This document shows, piece by piece, positions 47,226 through 58,244 of a stretch of DNA of 64,000 nucleotides. The stretch comes from Erythroxylum novogranatense (Eukaryota > Streptophyta > Magnoliopsida > Malpighiales > Erythroxylaceae), in the NCBI GenBank assembly GCA_029891385.1, contig CM057224.1, forward strand, positions 39,685,005 through 39,749,004. Direction: 5' to 3'. Numbering within the stretch: position 1 is the stretch's first letter; each line of letters opens with the position of its first letter. The position numbers and the translations under genes are program-made. The notes under the pieces are model-generated. The model saw nothing but the letters and a program-made list of their open reading frames with translations. It ran no database searches and was not told the DNA's origin.

Positions 47226-50200
47226 ATGACTATTATAGCACGGAATGTTAGGGGGGCCAATTACCCCCACAAAAAGCTTTTGGTCAAGAGTTTACTAACT
47301 TAGAGTAAAGTACTAATTGTTGATCTTTTGGAAACTTATATGAAGGAGTTCAATTGTAACTTTCTTGATGTTTTGCCAAGGAATTGGAACCAAATATCTA
47401 ATCATGCTCATCACACTAATGGTAGAATTATGGTGCTATATGATTCATCTGCTATTGATGTCTGTTCTAAATTGTCATCTAATCGATTAATGCATCATGA
47501 ACTGGTGTTCAAAGATTTAGGTAAATCAATTCTGGCTTCTTTCATTTATGCTCACAACAGTGCATATCAAAGAATTTTTCTTTGGAATCAACTTAAAACT
47601 GTGGCTAACAATTCTTCCCTCAACTGGATTGTAGCTAGGGATTTTAACACTTTTCTTAGCACAAATGAAGCAAATGGTATTAGATCAATTGGCAATCCAT
47701 GCTTGGATCTAAGACAATGCCCAGTTAATATTCATCTTACTGACATTCGTTTTAAGGGATGTTTGTACACTTGGTGCAACAAACAAAGCGTAGTTAATTT
47801 GATTATGAAAAAGTTTGATAGGTGTTTAGGGGATTATGCTTGGTTCTCTACCTTCCTAAACAACTTCTCTTGCTTCACAAATTATAGTCTTTCAGATCAC
47901 TCTGCCATTGTGATTCATTTTTATGCTATCAACTCTATACACCCATTTAGATTTAATAAGTTTCTTACTGATTAACCAAAATTTGATGGTTGTATTTTGA
48001 ATGCCTTAAACACTAACATCAAAGGTTATCACCAATATATACATTGTAGGAAAATTAGGCTCTTAAAGCAAGAATTAAAGATCCTTTATTAGTCTAATGT
48101 AGGAAATACTCATCATCTTCTTAAGACTACCAGAGATGCTTTAGAAAATATCCAAATTGAGTTTCAGGTGATCCCTCTTTCGAATCTCTTCTAATTAAAG
48201 AAAGTATAACTATGCAACATTTTGCTAAGACTTTCTTATTTGATTGCTCCCTTATGAGACAAAGATCAAGATTGCGATAGATGAAATTTGGTGACAAAAA
48301 CACTGCAATTTTTATAGACTTGTGGTTTTTGGCAGAAGTAACAAGAGGATTGTCTCCTTACAACACAATAATTAGGATCTAGATACTTAATCCTCATTGT
48401 TGCAAGGTGATCATAACTACTTCTCTAAGTTATCGAACAATCCTACAAATGCTAATTCCTCTTGCACACTATTGAAAGAAATCATGAGAGAGTTCATTAC
48501 TCCACAGGAAGTCAATTCTCTTTGCAAACCTATCACCATACAAGACATTGGGAGTTCTTTAAGATCTCTCAATCCCCACAAAGCTCTTAAACTTGATGAC
48601 TTTAACCCCTCCTTCCATAAGTACTAAAATCTCACTAAACATCTAGTTAACAATGTTGTTCTTGAATTCTTTACAAAGGAAGGCTTCTGTTAGAGATGAA
48701 CAACACCTTCATAACTCTCATTCCTAAGACTAGTGAGTTGTCTTCTTTCTCTGATTATCAATCTATATCTTATTGCAACATTGTGTACAAGATTATAGCA
48801 AAGATCCTGGCTCAAAAAGTGAAATTAATTCTCCACAAATACATTGATGTACCAAAAAGGCCTTACATTCTAGTTATGATCATGGGGGATAGCATATTGC
48901 TACTCCAATAATTGGTTAAAACTTATGCTAGAAAGAGTAGTAAAAATTTCCTGTTGAAAGTGGACTTGAAAAAAGCCTATGATAGTGTGGATTGGAATTT
49001 CATCTTAAACACTTTTCATGCTTTATAATTTTATGATATGTTTATATAATGGATCTCACAGAGCCTTTCTTCTTCTTCCTTTAAAGTCTTAGTGAATTGA
49101 CAGCCTTGTAAGTATTTTAAGAGCTACAAATGGGATTCACCAAGGTGATCCAATGTCACCTTATCTCTTTGCTCTAGTAGTGTAGGTGCTCAACAGGACT
49201 CTAAATATAATTCTAGAGAGAACTAGACACTTCAGATTTAATTCTAGATACAAGAAGTTGAGGATCACTAATCTTTATATTGCAGATGATCTAATTCTTT
49301 TATCCAAAGCTGATTAGGTTTCTGTTCTTACACTGATGAAAGTCTTGAAGATTTTTAAAAGGATCTCATTCTAGAGATTAATTATTCAAAGAGTAGTTTC
49401 TTCTTATCTAAGCATGTTAGTGCGAAAGAACATGTAGTAAGCTCAATTACCAATTTCAACACGTCCAAGTTATCCATCAAAGATTTTAGCATTCTTATGG
49501 ATATAATCAACAACAGACTTTCATCTTAGAGCGCCAATATACTTTCTATGGTGAGGAGGCTCAATTAATCAACTCTGTCATCAATTCCATCAATTTGTTT
49601 AGGGTTAGCCATGTCTTCTTACCTAAGAAGATCATTAAGATGATTAAGATGACTTGTAGCAAATTTCTCCGGAGGAAATAATTTGGAGTTCAGAAGGGTC
49701 AGGATGCAAGAGGTGTGTATGCCTAAGAACAATGGACGGATTGGACTAATGTCTCTTACACTAATGAACAATGTTATGTTAGCAAAGAGATTATAAAGAA
49801 TCATGACAGAAAAGCAAACGCTATGGTGTAAATGGGTGTATGAAGTCCATATAAAATGTAGTGGCATATGGGGTTTTGAAATCAACATAACTTTAGCTTC
49901 TTCTGTGAAAGCAATACTAAAAACCATAAGCTCACTAATTAAAGAGTTTATTCACCTGATTAGAGATGACAATTCTTATAAATTTTGCTCTGACAATTGG
50001 TTATCATATGATCCTTTATATTGCTTATAGGAGATGGAAATTCTCAAGCCAGTCATTAGGTTGAATTCAACTATTAAAGAGGCTTTAGTTGATAAACAAC
50101 TTTTTAGTCTCTACTCTATTCCAAACTAATTATCACTTAAATTATTGGAACTCACTTGAATGATATAGAGGACAAAATCATTTGGAAACACATTAGCAAT

Positions 50201-50650
50201 TGGATTTTCACAAACAAATCTTGTAGATTTTTTTTTGAGACAATCCAATTACATATCCTAGAATTAGATGGTATGGCATAAGCAGTGTCATCCTTGAGTG
50301 TCCTTCATATTATGGCTAGCTTTGAAAGAAAAATTACAAACTTTGAATAAGTTGAGATTTTTAATATCCCAAGCAGATGTTCATTGTGCATGAGTGATGA
50401 AGAAAACAACAATCACCTATTTTTCAATGTCAGTTTGTCTCTAATACATGAAAATTGTTGCTAAAAAATGTAAATTCAACAAGATCCAATTGATTAGAAT
50501 TCCATCAAAAGGTGCTTACTACTATTATTCATCCTAACAACACTATTAAGTGGTGTTTCAACTTGTCTATGGCCTTTCTAGTCAAAGCTATCTGGGAAGA
50601 AAGGAATTCTCACATTTTGTATAATAAAACTTAATCTTCAAAACAGTCCA
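47226..50650 (+). pseudogene. LINE ORF2: endonuclease, reverse transcriptase, zf-RVT remnant
   Basis: The frame opens at 47226 (MTIIARNVRGANYPHKK), the L1 apurinic endonuclease start (family NVRGL). It has LLETYMK near 47330, ARDFN (family GDFN) near 47640 and a SDHSA motif near 47895. The reverse transcriptase spans about 48.5-49.4 kb, with ITLIPK, LLKVDLKKAYDSVDW, GDPMSPYLFAL and IADDLILLSKA (family FADD). A zf-RVT-like tail lies near 50.3-50.6 kb. At least a dozen stops and frameshifts make it inactive, and the altered ARDFN would also impair the nuclease. Confidence 0.85.
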
Positions 50651-50804
50651 ACAGTAGAACTCTTTAGTAGATTAGAAACTTTATCAGTCTACACACTGTC
50701 AAATGCCAAGATCTATAGTACTGCAATACAATATGGAATGTATGAGGAAAGTATGGTTCTAAGTTGTATGAGGTTGTAATGTATATTATGTTTTAGATTA
50801 TATT
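50651..50804 (+). mobile_element. LINE 3' untranslated region, first part
   Basis: AT-rich sequence continuing the LINE to the insertion site. It is resumed at 55388 after the inverted-LTR unit. Confidence 0.55.
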
Positions 50805-52189
50805 TGTTGGATCTCGTTACCGAGACCCAACTTCTTTACACTAAACGCTAGCACTGCTTAAACTGAACAAGATCTCTCATAAACACTCTTGAAGCGGAAT
50901 GAAAATCGAAAGCCAAAGCGAATGAAACGAAACAAATGCAAAGCTAATAGGATCGAAATTCAACTGAAATCGAATATCAAATAAGTCGAATCGAATACAG
51001 ACTGAAATCGAATATGAATGCGAAACAAACGGATCAAATCTGATACCAAATGAATTCAATTGCAACTAGAAAATGAACTTGAAAACCAAGTATCCAAATG
51101 GTGGTTTCGAACAGAATTTCAAATTCCGACATCCGAAGCGTAAACATAAAAACTTGTCGCGTTGGAAACCCTTATGACTTGACCTATCCGAAAGTCGATG
51201 TACATTTTTTTCTCTCTTGCTCTCTTAAGCATGCTTTACATCTATCATACTTGGACTTAGCCTTAAACTTATATTAATCGCCAATTGTTTTATTCTTCTT
51301 ATTCATCGCATTCGCGTTCCTTATCATAACTATCTCATACTCATGTCAATAAATTCATACACAACTTCACTTATCCCTATATTTCTATATAAAATCTGGC
51401 AACATAACGACTGCACTTAAACAAAACCCAAACCTGCAAATAGCAAGACTCATTTCTATAACTTCCAGACAGATACACATACATCATGATCTAACGGACC
51501 CTCCGTCCGGGATCTCAGCAAACGCAAACCTAAATTCTAAACCACCTCAAGTCATTTTCATATCAATTCATATTCAACACATTCAAACTCATAAACAATT
51601 GCCATATAAAAATTTCATGCTTCCAACAAACTCAACCAATTGAATTTATAAGTCTTCACAATTCATATACAATTTATATCCCAACATCAAATACATTTAT
51701 CTATGTCTATACATATATACCCCAAATACATTCCTAACTCAATACAATTTTACATACAAAACCCAAATGTACATTCCATAGCCAATACACATTCCCCAAT
51801 TTCATAACTCAAGTGTTTTTACAATATCATAAACTCAAAATTAAGAACCTAAAAGCTTACAATACTCTAATGACATTCCAAGCCATAGACCATTTCTAAG
51901 AATCTTAAACCAATAACACAAAGTACAAAACATATACAAATACTGATATCTTGATGTCTTTCATCCAATCTCCTGCTCGAACACCTGGAGATGAGGATGA
52001 AAGGGGGGGTGAGCTCGGAAGCTCATGGATAACATGTTTATTTAACAAATGATAAGCAAAAATATTTTCAAATCTTATTTTTCATTGATCAACTATTATA
52101 GTGAGAAAAACATCGGAGGGTTTATTTTTAAAAAGCTTTTCAATTTCCAGCGTCCCTCATAACATTTTCAAACAGTTTCCAAACTATCA
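50805..52189 (+). repeat. Left inverted arm (1385 bp)
   Basis: In the first 250 bp only about four differences are seen against the reverse complement of the right arm. The tip contains its own 11-bp stem, GTTGGATCTCG versus CGAGACCCAAC. Confidence 0.9.
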
Positions 52190-53993
52190 CAATTGTAGCC
52201 CCTTGTCTTATCTTTATTTCGCCTCAAGAATCGTTTCAATCGGATCTCTACAGATCTCGAATTTCGCAAAACACTGAACTATGCTCGAAAAATTTCCCGA
52301 CTCACTTTGATTAAATGAAATTTCAAGTTAGCCTTTAAAAATGTTTATTTGTGGAAGGAAGTGAATTGCTAGAACATGTATTAGCAAAATGATATGTCCA
52401 ACATGTTTAGACCATAACTTCTGATATAGTGCTCCAAATTGGATGATTCTTGAGGCTTTATGAAAGTAAGACATAGAGGAACAATTCTCTAGAAGGAAGG
52501 TTTAACAAATTCCTTCATTTAGATGTGAGAATAATTGTCCAAAAGTGAGCATGACTTGAAAAAAAGTTCAGGGGCAAACTAGGAAGTTAACTTAAGGATT
52601 TGAGTTTAAGGCTTATAAGAAGAGGGCAAAAGGGTCAATTACACTTCATTAAGTGATTAGGCATTATAAGAAGGGAGGAGTGTCGTTTTTAGAGAAGACT
52701 CACGAAATTTCCAGAAGAAAGAAGAAAGAAGAAGAGGGAAGAGAGAAGAGAAAGAAACGATGGAGGAGAAGAAGGAAAATAAGGTAGGGTTTCTGAATTT
52801 TAAAGGATTCAAGCTTGATTTTCCATGGATTCATGAAGGAAAAGAGGGAAAGAGAAGAGATCTACCCTCAAAGCCTAGAAGAATTTCGAAAATAGCAAGA
52901 GAAAGAGGTAAGAGAATCTTTAAGTTTGAGTTTTAGTGTTTTGTTAGTTTAGAAATATGGAAAAAGTTATGGGTTTGTGGTTTTTGAAGTTAGTTTGATT
53001 ATTACGTCATAAGTTATGTTTGATTTTGGATGAAAAATGAGTTAGACATTATGCCAACTTATATGAGTGGGGATTTTGGAAGATTAAGACATAGAGAGGC
53101 TAGAAATCTTATGGGCTTGTCAATTATGAAATCAATTTTGAGAAATATGATGTTTATGATATTGGAATTGATTGATTATGGCTTAGGTGATTTTAAGTTG
53201 AAGGAGGGAGTGAAGTAAAGATCAAGTTGAAGCTTTGGACAAGAGTATGCATGGAATTAAAGGTGGGTAATATGTTTATTTTTCAAATTATAAGTTAATT
53301 GTAAATATTGGTTTTATATGCTATTGTTTTCAAATGATTTGAATCAATTGACTTTCGGAATGATTTATGAACTATTGAAATGATTATTTTTCAAATAAAT
53401 CCGAAATTGTTTCGGACTTTAAAACGAAATGATTCGATTGACTACTTTCAAAGTAATTGAAGAATTTGATGAAATGATCATGATTGATGAATTCTTATGT
53501 TTGATTTGTTTGAGTTTTCAATATGTGAATTGTGATTATTTATGAGATTGATAGTTTGAGATTGTGTTTGAATTGTTATATGCATGTATACAAGTTGTAA
53601 GTGTAAATGTGTTGAATACGACATTATATGAAAAGTTAAATTTTCGAAACATGCCTTCGGGCAATATGAAATTTTCAAGCATGAATACGTGTTACATGGG
53701 TTTGGTTAGGTCCTTCATGTGGAGTCAGTGCACTGGTCTCGTTTTTAAAGCCTTCTCCCGGCTGCCCGCTAGTGGCATAGGAGCTCTGTTTTCGGACTCC
53801 CCATGTGTTTCACGGCTGCACATGATCGTTTTGCGGGAATGTGCAGTACGTCCTGTTTTATGGACCAACCCAAACCGATTGATATGTTATATGTTTTGCT
53901 TTGTTTTAAATGTGCTGCATTTATGTATGTGATGCATTTCTTGGTTGCAATGTTTTGAAAATTTGACAAATGAAAATTTTGGATTTTCCATTA

Positions 53994-55382
53994 TGATAGT
54001 TTGGAAACTGTTTGAAAATGTTATGAGGGACGCTGGAAATTGAAAAGCTTTTTAGAAATAAACCCTCCGATGTTTTTCTCACTATAATAGTTGATCAATG
54101 AAAAATAAGATTTGAAAATGTTTTTGCTTATCATTTGTTAAATAAACATGTTATCTACGAGTTTCCGAGCTCACCCCCCTTTCATCCCCATCTCCAGGTG
54201 TTTGAGCAGGAGATTGGATGAAAGACATCAAGATATCAGTATTTGTATATGTTTTGTACTTTGTGTTATTGGTTTAAGATTCTTAGAAATGATCTATGGC
54301 TTGGAATGCCATTAGAGTATTGTAAGCTTTTGGGTTCTTAATGTATTTTGAGTTTATGATATTGTAAAAACACTTGAGTTATGAAATTGGGGAATGTGTA
54401 TTGGCTATGGAGTGTACATTTGGGTTTTGTATGTAAAATTGTATTGAGTTAGGAATGTATTTGGGGTATATATGTATAGACATAGATAAATGTATTTGAT
54501 GTTGGGATATAAATTGTATATGAATTGTGAAGACTTATAAATTCAATTGGTTGAGTTTGTTGGAAGCATGAAATTTTTATATGGCAATTGTTTATGAGTT
54601 TGAATGTGTTGAATATGAATTGATATGAAAATGACTTGAGGTGGTTTAGAATTTAGGTTTGCATTTGCTGAGATCCCGGACGGAGGGTCCGGTAGATCAT
54701 GATGTATGTGTATCTGTCTAGAAGTTATAGAAATGAGTCTTGCTATTTGCAGGTTTGGGTTTTGTTTAAGTGCAGTCGTTATGCTGCCGGATTTTATATA
54801 GAAATATAGGGATAAGTGAAGTTATGTATGAATTTATTGACATGAGTATGAGATAGTTATGATAAGGAACGCGAATGCGATGAATAAGAAGAATAAAGCA
54901 ACTAGCGATTAATATAAGTTTAAGGCTAAGTCCAAGTATGATAGATGTAAAGCATGCTTAAGAGAGCAAGAGAGAAAAAAAAAGTACATCGACTTTCGGA
55001 TAGGTCAAGTCATAAGGGTTTCCAACGCTACAAGTTTTTATGTTTACGCTTCGGATGTCGGAATTTGAAATTCTGTTCGAAACCACCATTTGGATACTTG
55101 GTTTTCAAGTTCATTTTCTAGTTGCAATTGAATTCATTTGGTATCATATTTGATCCGTTTGTTTCGCATTCGTATTCGATTTCTGTCTGTATTCGATTCG
55201 ACTTATTTGATATTCGATTTCAGTTGAATTTCGATCCTATTAGCTTTGCATTTGTTTCGTTTCATTCGCTTTGGCTTTCGATTTTCATTCCGCTTCAAGA
55301 GTGTTTATGAGAGATCTTGTTCAGTTTAAGCAGTGTTAGCGTTTAGTGTAAAGAAGTTGGGTCTCGGTAACGAGATCCAACA
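53994..55382 (-). repeat. Right inverted arm (1389 bp)
   Basis: The mirror copy of 50805-52189. Inward of it, 52320-53993 continues the same LTR on the minus strand, including the block near 53700-53880 that matches 59390-59640. Confidence 0.9.
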
Positions 55383-55490
55383 ATATTCCAATTGTAGACT
55401 TTTGTAGTGCTCTTTGTATCCTGTGTACAATTTGTTTATGCTTCTAATGACTAAACTTATTACCTTTTTCTCAAAAAATAGTTTAAAAAA
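55383..55490 (+). mobile_element. LINE 3' end with A-rich tail
   Basis: After the ATATT duplication the LINE 3' sequence resumes (CCAATTGTAGACTTTTGTAG) and ends with TCTCAAAAAATAG near 55480, a degraded poly(A) tail. A matching duplication at the LINE's 5' end was not found. Confidence 0.5.
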
Positions 55491-56330
55491 CTTTATAATT
55501 AAATATGAGATATTTAATAAATAAGAACCAATATAAATTTTCTTTCCAATACATGATATGATAGAGATCATATATACTTCCAATTCATGGTTTTGAGCAT
55601 TTGACACTAAATTTAGATTCAACATTACTAAAATGTTCAAAGCATGATCAAAATAGATTTTTGAATAAAAGTAATCTATCCAAGTTTATACAAATAGTTT
55701 ATATATATTAAATTAAAGGAGACTTATACTTAACATAAGTAGTAAGAATATAAAGTTGGATAATTGAGACTATCATTTTATGTCATATTAGTTAAATCAA
55801 CATGATGAGGATCGTAAAATTACATACAAGGATACATGTATTCTTTTGATTAATAATTATATGAAACTTTTAAATTGAATAATAACTAAATAAACCTTTA
55901 GTGAAATGATGATGATGATGATGATGATATTGGATTGTTAAATTTATACATATGATGCATTAGATAGAATAATAATTCATAGAAGGATGATTCATATATT
56001 TTATAAGAAGTATTAATGACTTTATGTGATATAGTCATATATATTAAATAAAATATCAATTTAATATTTTGATAAGTTTAAATGTTTAGAGATAAGTAAA
56101 ATTAAGCATTAAGAATGTTTAAGTACTTAGATGAGATCTCGATTATCCATAATGAATGAGTTTCTATACTGAATACCTCAACAATTAATTTCATATTAGT
56201 ATAAATTTGTGTAAGGAGGAAAATGCATTATGAGATATTGTATGATACAATATTTATTTCATTTATATTTATGTTTAATACTATAATTTACCTTCGATAG
56301 TTTTAATTAAATCAATTAACAAGATTTTAT
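55491..56330. other. AT-rich sequence without recognisable gene
   Basis: No frame with known similarity. It contains the (ATG)n microsatellite at 55906-55928. The right part may belong to the copia-like element that follows. Confidence 0.4.
55906..55928. repeat. (ATG)n microsatellite
   Basis: About seven and a half uninterrupted ATG units. Confidence 0.85.
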
Positions 56331-57600
56331 ATTAGATACGAAATGGTGAAACTTGAAAGATATAAAGTTAGTGATTTAAGGTTGTAATGCTTAGTTAAAG
56401 CATATATTATCCACTAAGTTTAGAACTAAATTAGATAATAAAAGGATAGCAGATATCCAAAAGATTGGATATAATCTTGTAGACCTATTAAACAAATTGT
56501 TTGTTTCAATGTACATTTATAGGATAATGGTTTTCAAGATAAGTAGTGGAGTGCAATGACATTTGAAAAGTTCAAATTTTATGACAATACATCAAATTGG
56601 AACTGGTGTCTTTACTGATACATCTAATGTATAGTGAAAAGGCTATGAGATGTTGGAAGGTTCACTTTATATGATGATTTTAAAAAGTTTATTTTGGAGA
56701 TGAATGTGAATTTATTATGTCTACAATTTTTCCTTTTTAATGGGAGTATGTAGAGACATATTGCTTATAGAGAATAATAATTCATGTTTATAATTGTTGA
56801 AAATATAATTTTCTAGGTATCGGATATGAAAATATAACTACTTAATTCTAGGAAGTAATGAAGATATCCTTTATTTTATGTATGAGTTAGTATTTGAGTT
56901 TAATTTTATATGAATATTAACTTTAGAAGTAAATCTTAATTAAGGTATATTTTCCTTAGAATAATACTATCTTGAGATTGGAAAGATTATAATTTATCAT
57001 TAATTGCTACTCAAGACATAATACATTTTCATTAGGTGAAAATGATTATTTAGATTAAGAATTTCTGTAATAAACTTGGTATAGTTCCTTGCATTGTTTA
57101 GATATTAATGTATTGTAGAACATTAGAGTCACTGAGTATGCAAAAGAGAGCTAAGGTCTCATTAAATATCCAAATATGTATTTAAGCATTTTCTCTTAAT
57201 TATGATGAAAATTAAAATGAAAGTTGTAAGATTTAAATAAGTACTCACTGTAGAAAATCTTGTAAAATTCTCTCACTAGATCACTATCTCAACAATAGCA
57301 TGAGTGTCATATGGTAATAAGGTATAAGATACTTAAACGATTCTAGTGCAAGTGGAAGAATGTTGATTTCTGCCTATAACTAATCAGTTGGTTATAGTTT
57401 AGTGATAATTGAATATGAACCCTTTCAATCATCTTAATTTACCAAGGATGAAGAATAACCATTTACAAATCTTGTTTAAGGTAAAGAGTAACCTTGACAA
57501 AGTGTATCCTAATCAATTTCTCCGATTATATTAAGCATCAACTTCAAAAACTTTTATACTCACACCAATGAACAATGACTCAATTTGTATTATGTAATGT
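56330..57600 (+). mobile_element. Probable copia 3' end fragment (plus strand)
   Basis: It aligns by eye with the reverse complement of 16569-17770, including NLVDLLNKLFVSM and MVFKISSGV-like peptides at 56480-56560, which resemble the end of copia pol. A PPT-like GTGCAAGTGGAAGAA (57345-57359) precedes a TGTTGATTTC LTR-like start at 57361. Stops are frequent and the right end is undefined. Confidence 0.45.
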
Positions 57601-58244
57601 GCACATATACTTTGTACCCTCTTAAGATTGTTAGTAATTCTCTAGTGTGTCTAACTAAGTTTTACAAGTTATATGTGATCCATTTATATTTAAACAACCT
57701 AAAAAAGTTGTTATAAACAAAACTTAATCATTACAATGACCAGTAAAGTGGCATTAATCTATCAATAACATATTGATCAACCAATATGTCATATTAATCA
57801 ATCAATGTATCAACGAATATGACATACAAATCATGGTGCATAACTTTTCTCTTCTTTTGATACATTGGTCAACCACTCATAAATATTGATTGACAAATAC
57901 ATCGAAAAACAACATATTGGTTAATACCATCTATACATTAGTTGACTAATGTGTTTGAAATTATGTTTTCAACAATTATCCAATTTCTTTTAAAGACCAA
58001 ATAACATTCTTTTGACTAAAATTTGATTAAAATCATTTCAAAATTTATTTTAAGGATATAAACAATTTTCTTTTTATTATTAAATGATTTATGCACTATG
58101 TCTATATATAAATAACCATACAATGATTAAACCTCTAATTCATTAAAATGATGAAGGTAAGGTTACAAGAAGGATTACAATGATTTGATTAAATATTAAT
58201 ATACTTATTTCCTCCTTATTCTTGGGTCTTTACTTGAATTATAT
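57600..58244. other. AT-rich sequence with short dispersed words
   Basis: No gene. Around 57760-57960, several variants of a TTGATCAACCAATATG-like word, in both orientations, are spaced 25-45 bp apart. They may be part of the copia-like LTR. Confidence 0.35.

Larger units (their letters stand above)
50805..55382. mobile_element. Inverted-LTR palindromic unit, 4.58 kb, TSD ATATT
   Basis: The unit begins TGTTGGATCTCG and ends CGAGATCCAACA. The arms 50805-52189 and 53994-55382 are near-perfect reverse complements of about 1.39 kb. Perfect ATATT repeats flank it (50800-50804 and 55383-55387). Both arms match the start of the solo LTR at 58245-62389. The right copy (minus) continues into that LTR's interior to about 52320. 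The left copy (plus) jumps to a more distal LTR segment (52190-52315, like 60965-61095). Thus two 3'-truncated LTR copies are joined tail to tail, with both outer ends being LTR 5' ends. No coding capacity exists; the small frames in both arms (50877-51065 and 55122-55310) are mirror copies of one chance frame. Confidence 0.88.

Noticed and set aside
50877..51065. A conserved small protein encoded twice (50877-51065 minus and 55122-55310 plus)
   Set aside because: The two are the same position in the mirror arms, so identity follows from the inverted repeat, and the solo LTR relative does not keep the frame.
53564..53932. 122-codon frame with a cysteine-containing C-terminus
   Set aside because: It lies inside the inverted-LTR unit, and the matching block in the solo LTR (59390-59640) does not preserve the frame.
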